Below are positions 27,213 to 39,678 of a stretch of 45,723 nucleotides of DNA, one piece after another. The first letter of the stretch is position 1; each line of letters starts with the position of its first letter. This stretch comes from Deltaproteobacteria bacterium (lineage in GTDB: Bacteria > Myxococcota_A > Polyangia > Haliangiales > Haliangiaceae). The notes under the pieces were generated by a model that worked only from the letters and a program-made list of their open reading frames with translations, was not told the DNA's origin and ran no database searches. The stretch spans positions 1 through 45,723 of the forward strand of contig JAIOQA010000047.1 in NCBI GenBank assembly GCA_021413675.1. Direction: 5' to 3'. A program made the translations under genes and the position numbers.

Positions 27213-27986
27213 ATGTCCGCTGAACAGATAGTCCTCGACGAGTTCGGCTGCTACTACCTCGCGGACGATCTCGACGTCGGGCCGGGACTCATCCATGAAG
27301 TCCCGGCGCTTGCGGCGGCCTCCGCGGAGCGACTCGCGCTCGCGCTTGGCGCCGCCGATCGCGCGCCGGTCATCGCACTACTCCGTGAACTCCGCGATGA
27401 TCCTGCCCATCGGCTGCACCGAACGATCGGGCATCAGACGCTCCTCCGCTGGAGTAGTCATGACTGGCTCTTCAGGATCTTTCAGCAGATCGCCGACGAG
27501 ATCATCATCCGTCTCGAACAAGGTGCCAGCGCGCCCGGCGCGCCCACACGCGAGGTGGAGTTCGAGTACGGCAATGAACACAATCCCGTTTCCTCGGTGG
27601 GCCGCATCGCGGTGTCGCTCACGAAGGACGGGGACGCTCGATTGAGCCACTGGCGCCGTGATCGGCGGCGCCAGTGGCGCGCAACACAGCGCGACGGACT
27701 CTGGGCGACGCTCATGTCACTGCTCGACGCCGCCGCGTTTCCGCGGCAGCCCGACCAGCCTGCTGGAGGCTCGCCACCCGATACTCCGGCCTTCTCTCTC
27801 ACCTGTCGCGAAGAAGGCGGACGGGCGCGCAGCATCGAACTCGCGCCTGGGGCCGCGTCTAGACCGCACACCGAACTCAAGCGCATGTTCTTCGCGCTCG
27901 TCGACCAGTTCAGCACGGACATCCTCGACGCACGGATGCCGCCCGGGCCCACGCTCGTAACCGACGTGGTCGATGAGAGCGAGTAG
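27213..27986 (+). CDS. Putative immunity protein to the upstream toxin
   Basis: A 257-residue soluble protein with no signal peptide and an acidic N-terminus (EQIVLDEFGCYYLADDLDVG). I do not recognise the family. The assignment rests on position: it begins 3 bases after the toxin stop on the same strand and shares the toxin tail's lower GC, as toxin/immunity cassettes usually do. It could instead be an accessory or regulatory protein. Confidence 0.6.
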   Translation: MSAEQIVLDEFGCYYLADDLDVGPGLIHEVPALAAASAERLALALGAADRAPVIALLRELRDDPAHRLHRTIGHQTLLRWSSHDWLFRIFQQIADEIIIRLEQGASAPGAPTREVEFEYGNEHNPVSSVGRIAVSLTKDGDARLSHWRRDRRRQWRATQRDGLWATLMSLLDAAAFPRQPDQPAGGSPPDTPAFSLTCREEGGRARSIELAPGAASRPHTELKRMFFALVDQFSTDILDARMPPGPTLVTDVVDESE

Positions 27987-28162
27987 CTCGCCGCACACGA
28001 CGAAACGCACATCCACCCAAAGACGGCCTCCAGGCGGGCGCCCGAGCCTGATCGGGGCGATTGCGGAGGAACGAACCTCACGCTTGCCTCGTCCGCGCCA
28101 CCCCGGCGAGGATCGAGGCAACCGCGCGCGCGACGGCGCGATAGCCCTGGCTCGGAGGCTCC

Positions 28163-29686
28163 ATGACTCGCCTGACCTCGCTCGCCTGTCTCGCCCTGCC
28201 CCTCGCGCTGGCCGCCGCCGCTGGCTGCTCGGTCAAGGACCCGCTGTTCTGCGACGCCACCCATCCCTGCACCGATCCGGCGCTCGCCTACTGCGACACC
28301 ACCGGCGCCTACGCGCCCGATCACATCGCCAACACCTGCATCGCCTCGCCCTTCGACGCCGCGCCGATCTGCACGCCCGGCGCCTTCGACCGCTGCGACG
28401 GCGACACGCTCTACCGCTGCGACGCCACCGGCTACGCCTACGAGCCCGTCACCTGCGAGCTCGGCTGCAGCGCCGCCGCCGGCGCCTGCCGCCTGTGCAC
28501 GCCCAGCTCCACCGCGTGCACCAACGGCACCGTCGCCAGCTGCGACGCAAATGGCGACGTCGTGTCGTCCAAGGCCTGCCCCCTCGGCTGCTTCCAGGAC
28601 CAGCCTCGCTGCACCGACGTCGATCCGTCCAACGGCCTCGCCCCCTACCTCGACCTCACCACCGCCGTCGGCGTCGACCTCGACCTGACCGACGGCGCGA
28701 TCATCGACACCTCGACCGGCGCGATCAAGAACGGCGACGGCTCGAGCGTCGTCGTCACCAACACCCTCATCGCCGCGCCCGCGAACGGCGTCCCGATCCG
28801 GGTGTTCATCGTGAAGAGCGCGCACCTCCGCAACGTACGCTTCGAGAGCACGGCACGTCCCGCTCCAGCGTTTGCGCTGGTCGCCGACGGTGCGATCAGC
28901 GTCGCCGGGTCGCTGGACGCGACTGGCTACATCGGCACCGCCCCAGGTGTGATGGCGGCCGGACCGTGCACTGGGTCTTCCGGCACGTACATCAACGAAC
29001 CCAACAACAGAACCTATGTGATGGGCTGCGGCGGAGGCGGTTACGCGACTTCCGGCGGGGCTGGCGGAGGCATCAACAACCTGGGCGGTGGCGCTGGCGG
29101 TGCGGCTGGACAAGCATTTGTGAATCCGTCGCTAACACCACTTCGGGGAGGCTGCGACGGAGCTGGGTACGGCGACGGCGCCGAGTCCGGTGGCGGCGCG
29201 ATCCAGTTCGTCAGCCGGACCCGCATTGACTTGGGAGCCGCGGCCACCATCAACGCCAACGGCAACGGTGGGGCAGCGCCTCAGCAGACCCAAGGCGGCG
29301 GCGGTTCAGGCGGCGGCATCCTCTTGGAAGCTCCTGAGGTGTCTCTCGCTGCGGGAGCTGCGCTCGTCGCGAACGGAGGAGGCGGCGCGAGCACGGACAA
29401 CGGCGGAAGCGCGGGCCTCGTCGCGGCAATGGGCGCGCCTGGCGGGGCCTGCGCCGTCCAGACCTCACGCTGCGGAGCTGGCGGAGTCGGTGCCTCTGCG
29501 AATGCAGGTCCGGGCGTCGGCGGCTCGGCAGACTACACCAATGCCACCAACGCGTACGTGACCGCCGGTGGCGGGGGCGGTTCTGTTGGCTACGTCCGCG
29601 TCAACACGAGCACGGCGACCTATACGAAGGCGAGCGACGTGATCGAGTCGCCGGCGCCATCGACCGGAACGCTCAAGACTCGGTAG
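28163..29686 (+). CDS. Cys-rich / Gly-rich lipoprotein
   Basis: A 507-residue lipoprotein (lipobox LAAAAGCS). Residues ~20-155 contain many cysteines in repeated short modules ([41 protein letters not shown]). They are followed by a beta-type region and, from about residue 285, a long Gly-rich segment with runs such as GGGGSGGG and [13 protein letters not shown]. This layout is common in Myxococcota surface proteins. Codon choice changes along the gene: the front is almost exclusively G/C-ending, the Gly-rich back less so. GGAGG precedes the ATG. A 14-bp hairpin lies 15 bases after the stop. Function is unknown, presumably on the cell surface. Confidence 0.8.
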   Translation: MTRLTSLACLALPLALAAAAGCSVKDPLFCDATHPCTDPALAYCDTTGAYAPDHIANTCIASPFDAAPICTPGAFDRCDGDTLYRCDATGYAYEPVTCELGCSAAAGACRLCTPSSTACTNGTVASCDANGDVVSSKACPLGCFQDQPRCTDVDPSNGLAPYLDLTTAVGVDLDLTDGAIIDTSTGAIKNGDGSSVVVTNTLIAAPANGVPIRVFIVKSAHLRNVRFESTARPAPAFALVADGAISVAGSLDATGYIGTAPGVMAAGPCTGSSGTYINEPNNRTYVMGCGGGGYATSGGAGGGINNLGGGAGGAAGQAFVNPSLTPLRGGCDGAGYGDGAESGGGAIQFVSRTRIDLGAAATINANGNGGAAPQQTQGGGGSGGGILLEAPEVSLAAGAALVANGGGGASTDNGGSAGLVAAMGAPGGACAVQTSRCGAGGVGASANAGPGVGGSADYTNATNAYVTAGGGGGSVGYVRVNTSTATYTKASDVIESPAPSTGTLKTR

Positions 29687-29694
29687 CCCTCCGA

Positions 29695-29733
29695 AAACGA
29701 CGAAGCGCGCAGCGTCCTTCGCTGCGCGCTTCG
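29695..29733 (-). terminator. 14-bp hairpin terminator between convergent lipoprotein genes
   Basis: A perfect 14-bp stem (29701-29714 with 29720-29733) and 5-base loop. On the minus strand it is followed at once by TCGTTTTC, making a good intrinsic terminator for the leftward gene. The + strand side has no T run but may still be terminated by the stem. Confidence 0.85.
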
Positions 29734-29763
29734 CTGAGCGACCCGGAGCGGGTCGCCAGGGAC

Positions 29764-31197
29764 TCAGTTGCAGGTGCCGCCGGCGACGACGTCCTCCGCC
29801 TTGGTCGGCAGGATGACGCGCGTCGGCGGGGTGTCGAACGTGTTCAGCGAGACGATGCCGGTGATCGACGCGAAGCACGTGTCGATCGTCGGGTCCTGGC
29901 GATAGATGTCGTCATCGACCGCGATCGTCGACGTGCCCTGCGTGACCACGTAGCGGTGGTTCGCGTCCGGCGCCGTCGTCACCTTGACGTTCGTGATCGT
30001 CACGAGCGCACCCTGATACGGCGCGGCGGTGGCGACGTCCGTGAGCTGCGCGACCGTGGAGCCGGTGATCGCCGACGGCAGCGTGCCCGGCGCCGCGAGC
30101 ACCTCGATGGTCGGCGTCTTGAGCTCGTTGAGCCCCATGTACGAGTCGGTCGTCGCCGTGATCTTGATCTTCGCGCCGGGGACGACGCCCGGATCGACAT
30201 CCGGCACCGACGAGTTGCCGCGGTACACGTAGATGCCGTTGTTCGGCGCGGCCTGGAGCGCGTCCTGGACCCAGAAGTTGCTCTTGTTGAACGTCACGCC
30301 GGTGACGTACGCCTCGCTGATCGTCACGGCGCCGGTCGTGCCGGTGTTCACGCCGACCACCGTCGCGGTCGGGAGCGCGGCGCAGCCCGAACCACCACCG
30401 ACGATCTCGCCCGTCGAGCGCGGGAGGATCAGGTAGTCGAAGAAATAGTCGCCGATGCCGGTGATGCTCGCGAAGCAGTCGCCAGTCGCAACCGCGGGGT
30501 CGGGCATCGCGGCCAGGCTCGACTCGACGAACGCCGAGCCCGTGACCGCGAACTTCTGGAAGGTCGGGTCGGGGTTGGTCGTGCTCGGAATGACCTCGGG
30601 CGCGCTCAGAGCGGCGGCCTTCTCGACGGTGATGAGCACGCCTTCCCACTTCTCCCACTCGGCGTCCTGCAACTCGGGGGTCGCGAGGGCGGCGATCGCC
30701 GCCGCGTCCACCGTCGACGGCGTCGGCACCGTGCCGGTGCCGGTCTTGGTCACCACGATCGCGCCGCCCATCGGCTTCACGAGCTCGGTGGTCTTGTTGG
30801 TCGAGGTGTCGGCGGCGAGCGCGAACTCGTCCTTGATCGCGCCGGTGATGTCGACCAGGTCGCCGACCTTGAGCGCCGCGACGTCGGTCGTCGACGCGCC
30901 GAACACGAGCACGCCCGAGTACGCACCGCCCGCGGGCTCCTCCACCCAGAAGCCGCCCGTCTTCACGCCGAACGTGTCGATCGCCGTCACCACCACGCCG
31001 CGGACCGTCACCGACGCGCCGATCGCGACCTTGTTCGACGGGTCCTGGATGTCGAAGATCGAGACGTCGTCAGGGTTCGAGGACGCGTCGATCTCGGTGC
31101 CCGGCTTGGCGTCGGGGTTCGAGTTCGAGCTACTGCGACAGGCGGACGACGCAGCGGCAAGAGCGAGGAGCGTGGTGGCGATCGAGCGGGACGTCAT
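29764..31197 (-). CDS. Lipoprotein with repeated OB-fold-like domains
   Basis: A 477-residue lipoprotein (N-terminus ends AAASSAC). After a Ser/Asn-rich spacer it has at least three related beta-rich units of the kind [11 protein letters not shown]...[29 protein letters not shown], which recur as [11 protein letters not shown]...[20 protein letters not shown]. These resemble the OB-fold/DUF5689-like modules found near extracellular nucleases. No catalytic domain is visible. Cysteines near the unit ends ([19 protein letters not shown]) are repeated. A TATACA-like -10 box (31244-31249) overlaps the spacer before the rplQ terminator. Function is unknown, surface exposed by inference. Confidence 0.78.
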   Translation of the reverse strand: MTSRSIATTLLALAAASSACRSSSNSNPDAKPGTEIDASSNPDDVSIFDIQDPSNKVAIGASVTVRGVVVTAIDTFGVKTGGFWVEEPAGGAYSGVLVFGASTTDVAALKVGDLVDITGAIKDEFALAADTSTNKTTELVKPMGGAIVVTKTGTGTVPTPSTVDAAAIAALATPELQDAEWEKWEGVLITVEKAAALSAPEVIPSTTNPDPTFQKFAVTGSAFVESSLAAMPDPAVATGDCFASITGIGDYFFDYLILPRSTGEIVGGGSGCAALPTATVVGVNTGTTGAVTISEAYVTGVTFNKSNFWVQDALQAAPNNGIYVYRGNSSVPDVDPGVVPGAKIKITATTDSYMGLNELKTPTIEVLAAPGTLPSAITGSTVAQLTDVATAAPYQGALVTITNVKVTTAPDANHRYVVTQGTSTIAVDDDIYRQDPTIDTCFASITGIVSLNTFDTPPTRVILPTKAEDVVAGGTCN

Positions 31198-31254
31198 GGT
31201 GGTGGGGCCTCTCCGGGGAGCTACGCGCGCGCGCAGCGGCGGTTGTATAGAACG

Positions 31255-31282
31255 AAAAACGCCCGCCGGGTGAGGCGGGCGT
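31255..31282 (-). terminator. Rho-independent terminator of the S10-spc-alpha cluster
   Basis: A 9-bp GC-rich stem (31259-31267 with 31274-31282) with a 6-base loop, followed on the minus strand by a run of T's (31255-31259). It lies 38 bases after the rplQ stop. Confidence 0.92.
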
Positions 31283-31320
31283 CACAGTCAGGCTACGTTT
31301 TTCCGTCGCAGCTGAGGTCG

Positions 31321-31752
31321 TTACTCGGCCTTCGCGAACGACGGCGCCAGACCGACCAGCTCCACGAACGCCATCGGCGCCGCGTCACCCTTGCGGATGC
31401 GGGTCTTCAGCACGCGAGTGAAGCCACCCGGGCGCTTCGCGAAGTGCGGGCCGATCTCGGTGAAGAGGCGCGCCAGCGCGTCGCGGGTCTTGATGATCTT
31501 CCGGGCCATCCGCTTGTGGTGGATGATCTTCGCGCGCTCGGCGGGCGTCGCCTTGTCGCCCTTGGCGACGAGGTCGGCGACGTCGATGCCCCACTTGAGG
31601 GTGTCATCGGCGAAGCGGCGCAGCTCCTTGGCCTTCGCCTCGGTGGTCTCGATCCGCCCGTGGGTCACCAGCGCGGTGACCAGGTTCGCCCACAGTGCAT
31701 CGCGGTGCGACGCGTTGCGGTTCAGCTTCCGTCCAATATTACCGTGGCGCAT
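31321..31752 (-). CDS. rplQ: Ribosomal protein bL17
   Basis: A 143-residue large-subunit protein starting with the family signature [17 protein letters not shown] and containing [11 protein letters not shown] and [20 protein letters not shown]. It is the last gene of the alpha operon, 56 bases after rpoA and before the terminator. It is slightly longer than E. coli L17, with extra residues in the middle. Confidence 0.98.
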   Translation of the reverse strand: MRHGNIGRKLNRNASHRDALWANLVTALVTHGRIETTEAKAKELRRFADDTLKWGIDVADLVAKGDKATPAERAKIIHHKRMARKIIKTRDALARLFTEIGPHFAKRPGGFTRVLKTRIRKGDAAPMAFVELVGLAPSFAKAE

Positions 31753-31808
31753 GACGTCCTCGTCTCCAGCAAAAGCTCGCTACGCGCGGGCTCGGATCAC
31801 TTCAGCAG

Positions 31809-32822
<1,014 letters not shown>

Positions 32823-32950
32823 GGGTCTCCTGTCGATCGTCAAAGAAGGGTTGGGTGCCTGCGCCTGCGTTACAAGATCACGCAGTCAGGCTTGTGTCGC
32901 GTCGCGGTTGAGGTTGGCCGTTGCCCGTCATGAGCACCGGCCTCAAACGA

Positions 32951-33580
<630 letters not shown>

Positions 33581-33613
33581 GGTCTTCTCGCTTGGCTCTG
33601 GTTCGGGCGGGGT

Positions 33614-33997
33614 TCAGACGCGACGGCGCTTGCGCGGGCGGCAACCGTTGTGCGGCACCGGCGTGCAGTCGCGGATGAGGTTGATCTTGAAGCCCGCCGA
33701 GTTCAGCGCGCGGAGCGCCGACTCACGACCGGCGCCGGGACCCGTCACGAGGACGGTCACGTTGCGGACGCCGTGCTCCATCGCCTTCTTGGCCGCATCC
33801 TCGGCGGCGAGCTGGGCGGCGAACGGCGTCGACTTGCGCGACCCCTTGAAGCCACACGTGCCCGACGAGGACCACGCAAGCACGTTGCCGCTCACGTCGG
33901 TGATGCTGACGATCGTGTTGTTGAAGGTCGCCGCGATGTGGGCGATGCCGGTCTGGACGTTCTTCCGGACCTTCTTCTTCTGCTTGGGCTGCGACAT
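33614..33997 (-). CDS. rpsK: Ribosomal protein uS11
   Basis: A 127-residue platform protein with [18 protein letters not shown], the [13 protein letters not shown] block and the C-terminal [20 protein letters not shown]. The N-terminus is Lys-rich (KQKKKVRK). It lies between rpsM and rpsD with 50- and 33-base spacers. Confidence 0.98.
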   Translation of the reverse strand: MSQPKQKKKVRKNVQTGIAHIAATFNNTIVSITDVSGNVLAWSSSGTCGFKGSRKSTPFAAQLAAEDAAKKAMEHGVRNVTVLVTGPGAGRESALRALNSAGFKINLIRDCTPVPHNGCRPRKRRRV

Positions 33998-34047
33998 CGG
34001 TCAGTGGCCTCGTGGTGCGAGTGCGGTGGAGGTGGTCCGGGCGGCGA

Positions 34048-34428
34048 TCACTTCTTGACCGCGCCCATCTTCTTGACGGCCATCCGACGCGGGCCCTTGC
34101 GGGTACGCGCGTTGGTGTGGGTGCGCTGGCCGCGAACCGGCAGGTTGCGCTTGTGGCGCGTGCCGCGGTACGCGCCCAGGTCCATCAGGCGCTTGATGTT
34201 CATCTGCACGTCGCGGCGAAGGTCGCCCTCGACGCGGTAGTTGGCCTCGATGGCGTCGCGGATCTTGCGGACGTCGTTCTCGTCGAGGTCATCAGACTTC
34301 TTGTCGGGCGACACGCCAGCGTGCTTCAGCACGACGTTGGCGGCCTTGCGACCGAGTCCATAAATGTACGTGAGGGCGATCTCCATCCGCTTGTTACGCG
34401 GAAGGTCGACACCAGCGATGCGGGCCAT
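34048..34428 (-). CDS. rpsM: Ribosomal protein uS13
   Basis: A 126-residue head protein starting [26 protein letters not shown] and ending with the basic tail [17 protein letters not shown]...KK. It contacts tRNA and the inter-subunit bridge. It follows rpmJ by 32 bases. Confidence 0.98.
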   Translation of the reverse strand: MARIAGVDLPRNKRMEIALTYIYGLGRKAANVVLKHAGVSPDKKSDDLDENDVRKIRDAIEANYRVEGDLRRDVQMNIKRLMDLGAYRGTRHKRNLPVRGQRTHTNARTRKGPRRMAVKKMGAVKK

Positions 34429-34460
34429 CTTCGAAGCTCCTTACCGAATGCCGACGGGAA

Positions 34461-34574
34461 TCAACCCTGGCGCTGCTTGTGGCGCGGGTTGGTACAAATG
34501 ATGCGAACCACGCCCTTGCGCTTGATGACCTTGCACTTGGGGCAGATGGGCTTGACCGAAGCTCTGACTTTCAT
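34461..34574 (-). CDS. rpmJ: Ribosomal protein bL36
   Basis: A 37-residue protein beginning [15 protein letters not shown] and ending NPRHKQRQG. The zinc ligands are the CxxC pair, a later Cys (IICTN) and the His of PRHKQ, so this is the zinc-binding form. It lies directly between map and rpsM; infA, which normally precedes rpmJ, is absent from the 32-base gap. Confidence 0.97.
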   Translation of the reverse strand: MKVRASVKPICPKCKVIKRKGVVRIICTNPRHKQRQG

Positions 34575-34606
34575 GGCGTTTTCCCTGCGATCGCTGGCGT
34601 GGTAAC

Positions 34607-35395
34607 TCAGTCGTTCCCGGGGTTGCCGGGCGTGGAAGAGGCCCGGGTCAAGACCCAGGGCCCCTCGTCAAGAATCGCGATCGTGTGTTCGAAGTGCGCG
34701 GAGAGCCTGCGGTCTTTGGTCACCGCAGTCCAACCATCATCCAATAGCTCCACGTCAGGAGCCCCGGCGTTTACCATGGGTTCCACGGCGATGACAAGTC
34801 CCCGTTTCAGGCGTTTTCCCTCGTTGGGGGCGCCAAAGTTAGGAACTGCGGGCTCTTCGTGCATGCGCTGGCCGATCCCGTGGCCGACGAACTGGCGCAC
34901 GACGGAGTAGCCGCGCTCCTCGGCGTACTTCTGCACGGCCGAGCCGATGTCACCGATCCGATTGCCGATCCGGCACATGTCGATGGCGGCATTGAGCGCC
35001 TCGCGGGTGGTCTCGACCAGCTTCTTCTTCTCGGGCGAGACCTCGCCCACCATGATCGTGCGCGCCGAGTCGGCGCAGAACCCCTGCTTGCCGATCCCGA
35101 AGTCGATCCCGATGATGTCGCCGTCCTTGATCACCTCGTTCTTGCGAGGGATGCCGTGGACGATGACCTCGTTGATCGACGTGCACAGCACCGCCGGGTA
35201 CGGCGGGCTGGCGTAGCCGAGGAACAGGCTCTTCACGCGGTGCTTCTCGATGCCCGCGCGCGCGATGCGATCGAGCTCCCAGGTCGAGACGCCCGGCTTG
35301 GCGGCCGCGCAGATCTCGTCGAGGATGGCCGAAAGCACGAGACCCGCCTCGCGCATGAGGCGGATCTCGTCGAGGGACTTGAGCTGGATGCGCAC
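34607..35395 (-). CDS. map: Type I methionine aminopeptidase
   Basis: A 262-residue metalloenzyme that removes the initiator Met from new proteins. All five metal ligands are present: D98, D109, H172, E205 and E236, in [25 protein letters not shown] and EHTI. The GTG start is 20 bases after the secY stop, leaving no room for adk. The C-terminus is about ten residues longer than usual ([13 protein letters not shown]). Confidence 0.97.
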   Translation of the reverse strand: MRIQLKSLDEIRLMREAGLVLSAILDEICAAAKPGVSTWELDRIARAGIEKHRVKSLFLGYASPPYPAVLCTSINEVIVHGIPRKNEVIKDGDIIGIDFGIGKQGFCADSARTIMVGEVSPEKKKLVETTREALNAAIDMCRIGNRIGDIGSAVQKYAEERGYSVVRQFVGHGIGQRMHEEPAVPNFGAPNEGKRLKRGLVIAVEPMVNAGAPDVELLDDGWTAVTKDRRLSAHFEHTIAILDEGPWVLTRASSTPGNPGND

Positions 35396-35415
35396 GTCCC
35401 CGCCCTACCCGTGAC

Positions 35416-36747
<1,332 letters not shown>

Positions 36748-36760
36748 GGTTCCCTGCGCT

Positions 36761-36780
36761 GGCCCCGCAGTTGCGGGGCC
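36761..36780 (-). other. Leader hairpin before secY
   Basis: A perfect 8-bp GC stem (36761-36768 with 36773-36780) with a 4-base loop, 14 bases before the secY start codon on the transcript and after the candidate promoter. There is no T run, so it is probably a translational or stability element rather than a terminator. Confidence 0.6.
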
Positions 36781-36795
36781 GTTGGAGTGCGACGA

Positions 36796-36823
36796 GTTGT
36801 AGCGCGCCGGCGGCCGAGGTCAA
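36796..36823 (-). promoter_or_regulatory. Candidate internal promoter for secY-alpha genes (TTGACC -16 bp- TACAAC)
   Basis: In the 160-base rplO-secY gap, reading leftward, a -35 box TTGACC (36818-36823) and a -10 box TACAAC (36796-36801) are 16 bases apart. Immediately upstream lies a 6-bp inverted repeat (36825-36830 with 36836-36841), which may bind a regulator. It would let secY, map and the alpha-operon genes be transcribed separately from spc. Confidence 0.55.
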
Positions 36824-36907
36824 CTACCCGAAATACGGGTATTCGACATCGAGGCCGGGCCGACGCGCCGGCGTGCGCCGGGTCGGCCGTGGCGCGCTAC
36901 AGCCCGA

Positions 36908-37393
36908 TCAGGCCTGGGCGGCCGGGGTCGGTGACTTGGTCGCGAGCTCGAGCGCCTGGCCGCCCGCCTTCTCGATCTTGCCCTTGGCAAGCTCCGAGAA
37001 GCGGTGAGCGTGGACGGTCAGCTTCTTGGTCAGGTCGCCCTCGCCAAGGATCTTGATGACCTTGGCCTTCTTCGGGACGAGGCCCTTCGCGCGCAGCGCC
37101 GCGATGTCGATCGTCGCGCCGACGTCGAACACGCTCTCGAGGGTGCCGACGTTGATCGGGAACGCCTCGACGCGGAACGGGTTGGTGAAGCCGCGCTTGG
37201 GGAAGCGCATCTTCATCGGCATCTGGCCGCCTTCGAAGCCGAGGCGTGCGCCGTGGTGACCGGGGCGCGCCTTCTGGCCCTTGACGCCCTTACCGGACGT
37301 CTTGCCGGTGCCCGAGCCGCGGCCGCGACCCAGCCGCTTCTTCTTCTTGGTCGCGCCGGGGTTCGGAGCGAGGTCTTCGAGTTTCGTGCCCAT
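36908..37393 (-). CDS. rplO: Ribosomal protein uL15
   Basis: A 161-residue large-subunit protein. It begins [24 protein letters not shown] and contains KGVKGQKAR...[17 protein letters not shown], both family signatures. The C-terminus has an Ala/Pro-rich tail. It is the last spc gene before the secY promoter gap. Confidence 0.98.
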   Translation of the reverse strand: MGTKLEDLAPNPGATKKKKRLGRGRGSGTGKTSGKGVKGQKARPGHHGARLGFEGGQMPMKMRFPKRGFTNPFRVEAFPINVGTLESVFDVGATIDIAALRAKGLVPKKAKVIKILGEGDLTKKLTVHAHRFSELAKGKIEKAGGQALELATKSPTPAAQA

Positions 37394-37408
37394 GATGCTA
37401 CCTCTGCC

Positions 37409-37594
<186 letters not shown>

Positions 37595-37599
37595 GACAC

Positions 37600-38100
37600 T
37601 CAGCTCCGGATCTCGGCCAGCGTCTTGCCGCGGAGCTTGGCAACCTGATCCGGCGAGCGGAGCAGCTTGAGCGCGGCGACGGTGGCGTGGATGACGTTGT
37701 GCGAGTTCGACGTGCCCAGCGACTTCGTGAGGATGTCGGTGATGCCCGCGACCTCGAGGACCGGACGCACGCCGCCGCCGGCGATCACGCCGGTACCAGG
37801 AGCGGCCGGACGGAGCAGCACCTCGGCGGCGCCGAACAGACCGGTGACGTCGTGGGGGATGGTGCCCTTGACCAGCGGGATGCGGAACAGGTTCCGCTTC
37901 GCGCGGTCGGTGCCCTTGCGGATCGCCTCGGGGACCTCGTTGGCCTTGCCGAGACCGGCGCCGACGTGACCGTTCTGATCACCGACGACAACCAGCGCCG
38001 AGAACGAGAACCGACGGCCGCCCTTGACGACCTTCGCGCAGCGGTTGATCGCGACGACGCGATCGACGAGCTCGCCGACTTCTTCGGGATTGATCGACAT
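37600..38100 (-). CDS. rpsE: Ribosomal protein uS5
   Basis: A 166-residue small-subunit protein involved in decoding fidelity. Family blocks are [44 protein letters not shown], and [23 protein letters not shown] followed by [18 protein letters not shown]. Confidence 0.98.
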   Translation of the reverse strand: MSINPEEVGELVDRVVAINRCAKVVKGGRRFSFSALVVVGDQNGHVGAGLGKANEVPEAIRKGTDRAKRNLFRIPLVKGTIPHDVTGLFGAAEVLLRPAAPGTGVIAGGGVRPVLEVAGITDILTKSLGTSNSHNVIHATVAALKLLRSPDQVAKLRGKTLAEIRS

Positions 38101-38114
38101 GTTCGGTCCTTCGC

Positions 38115-38495
38115 TCAGAACTGGAGGCCAGCGGCGCGGGCGCCGTCGGCGACTTCCTTCACGCGGCCGTGGTAGATGTAGCCGTTGCGGTCGAAGACGA
38201 CCTTGTCGATCGACAGCGCGAGCAGCTTCTTGCCGATCGCCTCGCCGACGAGACGGGCGCGGTCCTTCTTGGCCTTGCCCTCCGTCGCCGGCTTGACCGC
38301 CGACTCGACGTCCGACGAGGTCGCGATGACCTTGCCGGTCGCATCGTCGATGGCCTGGGCGTAGATGTGCTTGGCCGAGCGGAACACCGACAGACGCGGA
38401 CGCTCCGACGTACCCGTGACGCGCTTCCGGATCGCGGCCTTGCGGCGCTGCCGGCTACGCTCCTTGTGAACAACGATCTTGATGTGACCAGCCAT
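38115..38495 (-). CDS. rplR: Ribosomal protein uL18
   Basis: A 126-residue 5S rRNA-binding protein with [21 protein letters not shown] near the start, [12 protein letters not shown] in the middle and [20 protein letters not shown] near the end. The 52-base spacer to rplF is the widest in the spc part before secY. Confidence 0.97.
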   Translation of the reverse strand: MAGHIKIVVHKERSRQRRKAAIRKRVTGTSERPRLSVFRSAKHIYAQAIDDATGKVIATSSDVESAVKPATEGKAKKDRARLVGEAIGKKLLALSIDKVVFDRNGYIYHGRVKEVADGARAAGLQF

Positions 38496-38547
38496 AAGTA
38501 TCTCCCGATCCTAGGTGTCGCCCACGGTTACCGCGGCGGTGCCAGGA

Positions 38548-39084
38548 TCACTTGCCAGCAGTCTTGCCGGCCTTTCGGAGGATGGTCTCCTCGACGTACT
38601 TGATGCCCTTGCCCTTGTACGGCTCGGGCGGACGGAAGCTGCGGATCTTCGACGCCGCGGCACCCAGGAGCTCGCGATCGATGCTCGCCAGGATGAGCAT
38701 GTTCTTGTCGACCTTGGCGGTCACGCCCTCGGGGAGCTTGTACTCCACCGGGTGCGAGAAGCCGAGCGACAGCACGAGCATGGTGCCCTTGACCTCGGCC
38801 TTGTAGCCGACGCCGTTGATCTCGAGCTTGCGCTCGAAACCATTGGTCACGCCCGTGAACATGTTCGCGCACAGCGCGCGCATGAGCCCGTGGGCCGCAC
38901 GCTCCGGCCCCTGCTCACCCGAGCGGGTGAACACGAGCTGGCCCTTGTCTTCCTTGATCTCGATCGCCTTGTGGCGAGGGAGCTTGAGGGAACCCTTGGG
39001 GCCCTTGACCGCCACCGCTTCCGCGGTGATCTGGACCTGGACGCCCTTGGGGATCTCGAGAGGCTTACGACCGATGCGCGACAT
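38548..39084 (-). CDS. rplF: Ribosomal protein uL6
   Basis: A 178-residue protein with the duplicated L6 fold. It starts [18 protein letters not shown] and has the C-terminal signature [17 protein letters not shown]. It begins 3 bases after rpsH. Confidence 0.98.
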   Translation of the reverse strand: MSRIGRKPLEIPKGVQVQITAEAVAVKGPKGSLKLPRHKAIEIKEDKGQLVFTRSGEQGPERAAHGLMRALCANMFTGVTNGFERKLEINGVGYKAEVKGTMLVLSLGFSHPVEYKLPEGVTAKVDKNMLILASIDRELLGAAASKIRSFRPPEPYKGKGIKYVEETILRKAGKTAGK

Positions 39085-39087
39085 GGT

Positions 39088-39486
39088 TCACCAGACCTCG
39101 CACAGGACCTCGCCGCCCACGCCGCGCTTGCGCGCTTCGCGATCGGTCATGACGCCCTGGGAGGTGGAGAGGATGGCGATGCCGAGGCCGTTGCGGACCT
39201 TGGGAACACCGGTGGCGGGAACGTAGGCGCGCTGGCCGGGGCGCGACACGCGGCGGATGCCGGTGATCGCGGAGCCCGTACGACCGTCGTAACGCAGGGT
39301 CAGCGCGAGCTTCCCCTGGTGCTGGTCTTCGACCGTCGCGACACCATCGACGTAACCCTCAGCCTTGAGGATCTCGGCGATGCGAAGCTTGAGGCCCGAA
39401 CGCGGGCACTCGACGGTCGACTTACGCGAGCGGATTCCGTTACGAATCCGCGTCAAGAAATCGGCGATGGGATCTGTCATCGACAC
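39088..39486 (-). CDS. rpsH: Ribosomal protein uS8
   Basis: A 132-residue 16S rRNA-binding protein ([21 protein letters not shown] at the front; [33 protein letters not shown] at the end). The GTG at 39486 is placed 8 bases from GAGGAG and is preferred; an ATG two codons later is possible. In E. coli S8 represses the spc operon. Confidence 0.97.
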   Translation of the reverse strand: MSMTDPIADFLTRIRNGIRSRKSTVECPRSGLKLRIAEILKAEGYVDGVATVEDQHQGKLALTLRYDGRTGSAITGIRRVSRPGQRAYVPATGVPKVRNGLGIAILSTSQGVMTDREARKRGVGGEVLCEVW

Positions 39487-39498
39487 GGGGCTATCTCC

Positions 39499-39678
39499 TC
39501 ACCAGCTCGACTTGATGACGCCGGGGATGTCACCGCGGAGCGCGAGCTCGCGGAAGCACAGGCGGCACATCTGGAACTTGCGCAGATAGGCACGCGCACG
39601 ACCGCAGCGCTTGCAGCGGTTCTTCTCGCGGACCTTGAACTTGTGCTTCTTGGGAAGCCGATCCTTGTGCGTGCTCAT
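39499..39678 (-). CDS. rpsN: Ribosomal protein uS14, zinc-binding type (type Z)
   Basis: A short 59-residue form beginning [20 protein letters not shown]. It has two zinc pairs, [14 protein letters not shown] and [17 protein letters not shown], and ends IKSSW. This is the short zinc form rather than the ~100-residue form. Its ATG overlaps the rplE stop as ATGA. Confidence 0.97.
   Translation of the reverse strand: MSTHKDRLPKKHKFKVREKNRCKRCGRARAYLRKFQMCRLCFRELALRGDIPGVIKSSW

Noticed and set aside
32823..32843. rpoA start at TTG 32843
   Set aside because: The AGGAG site lies between this TTG and the GTG at 32822, so the GTG is better supported.
36761..36780. Terminator between rplO and secY
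   Set aside because: The stem is strong but is followed by no T run and lies downstream of a candidate promoter, so a leader element is more likely.
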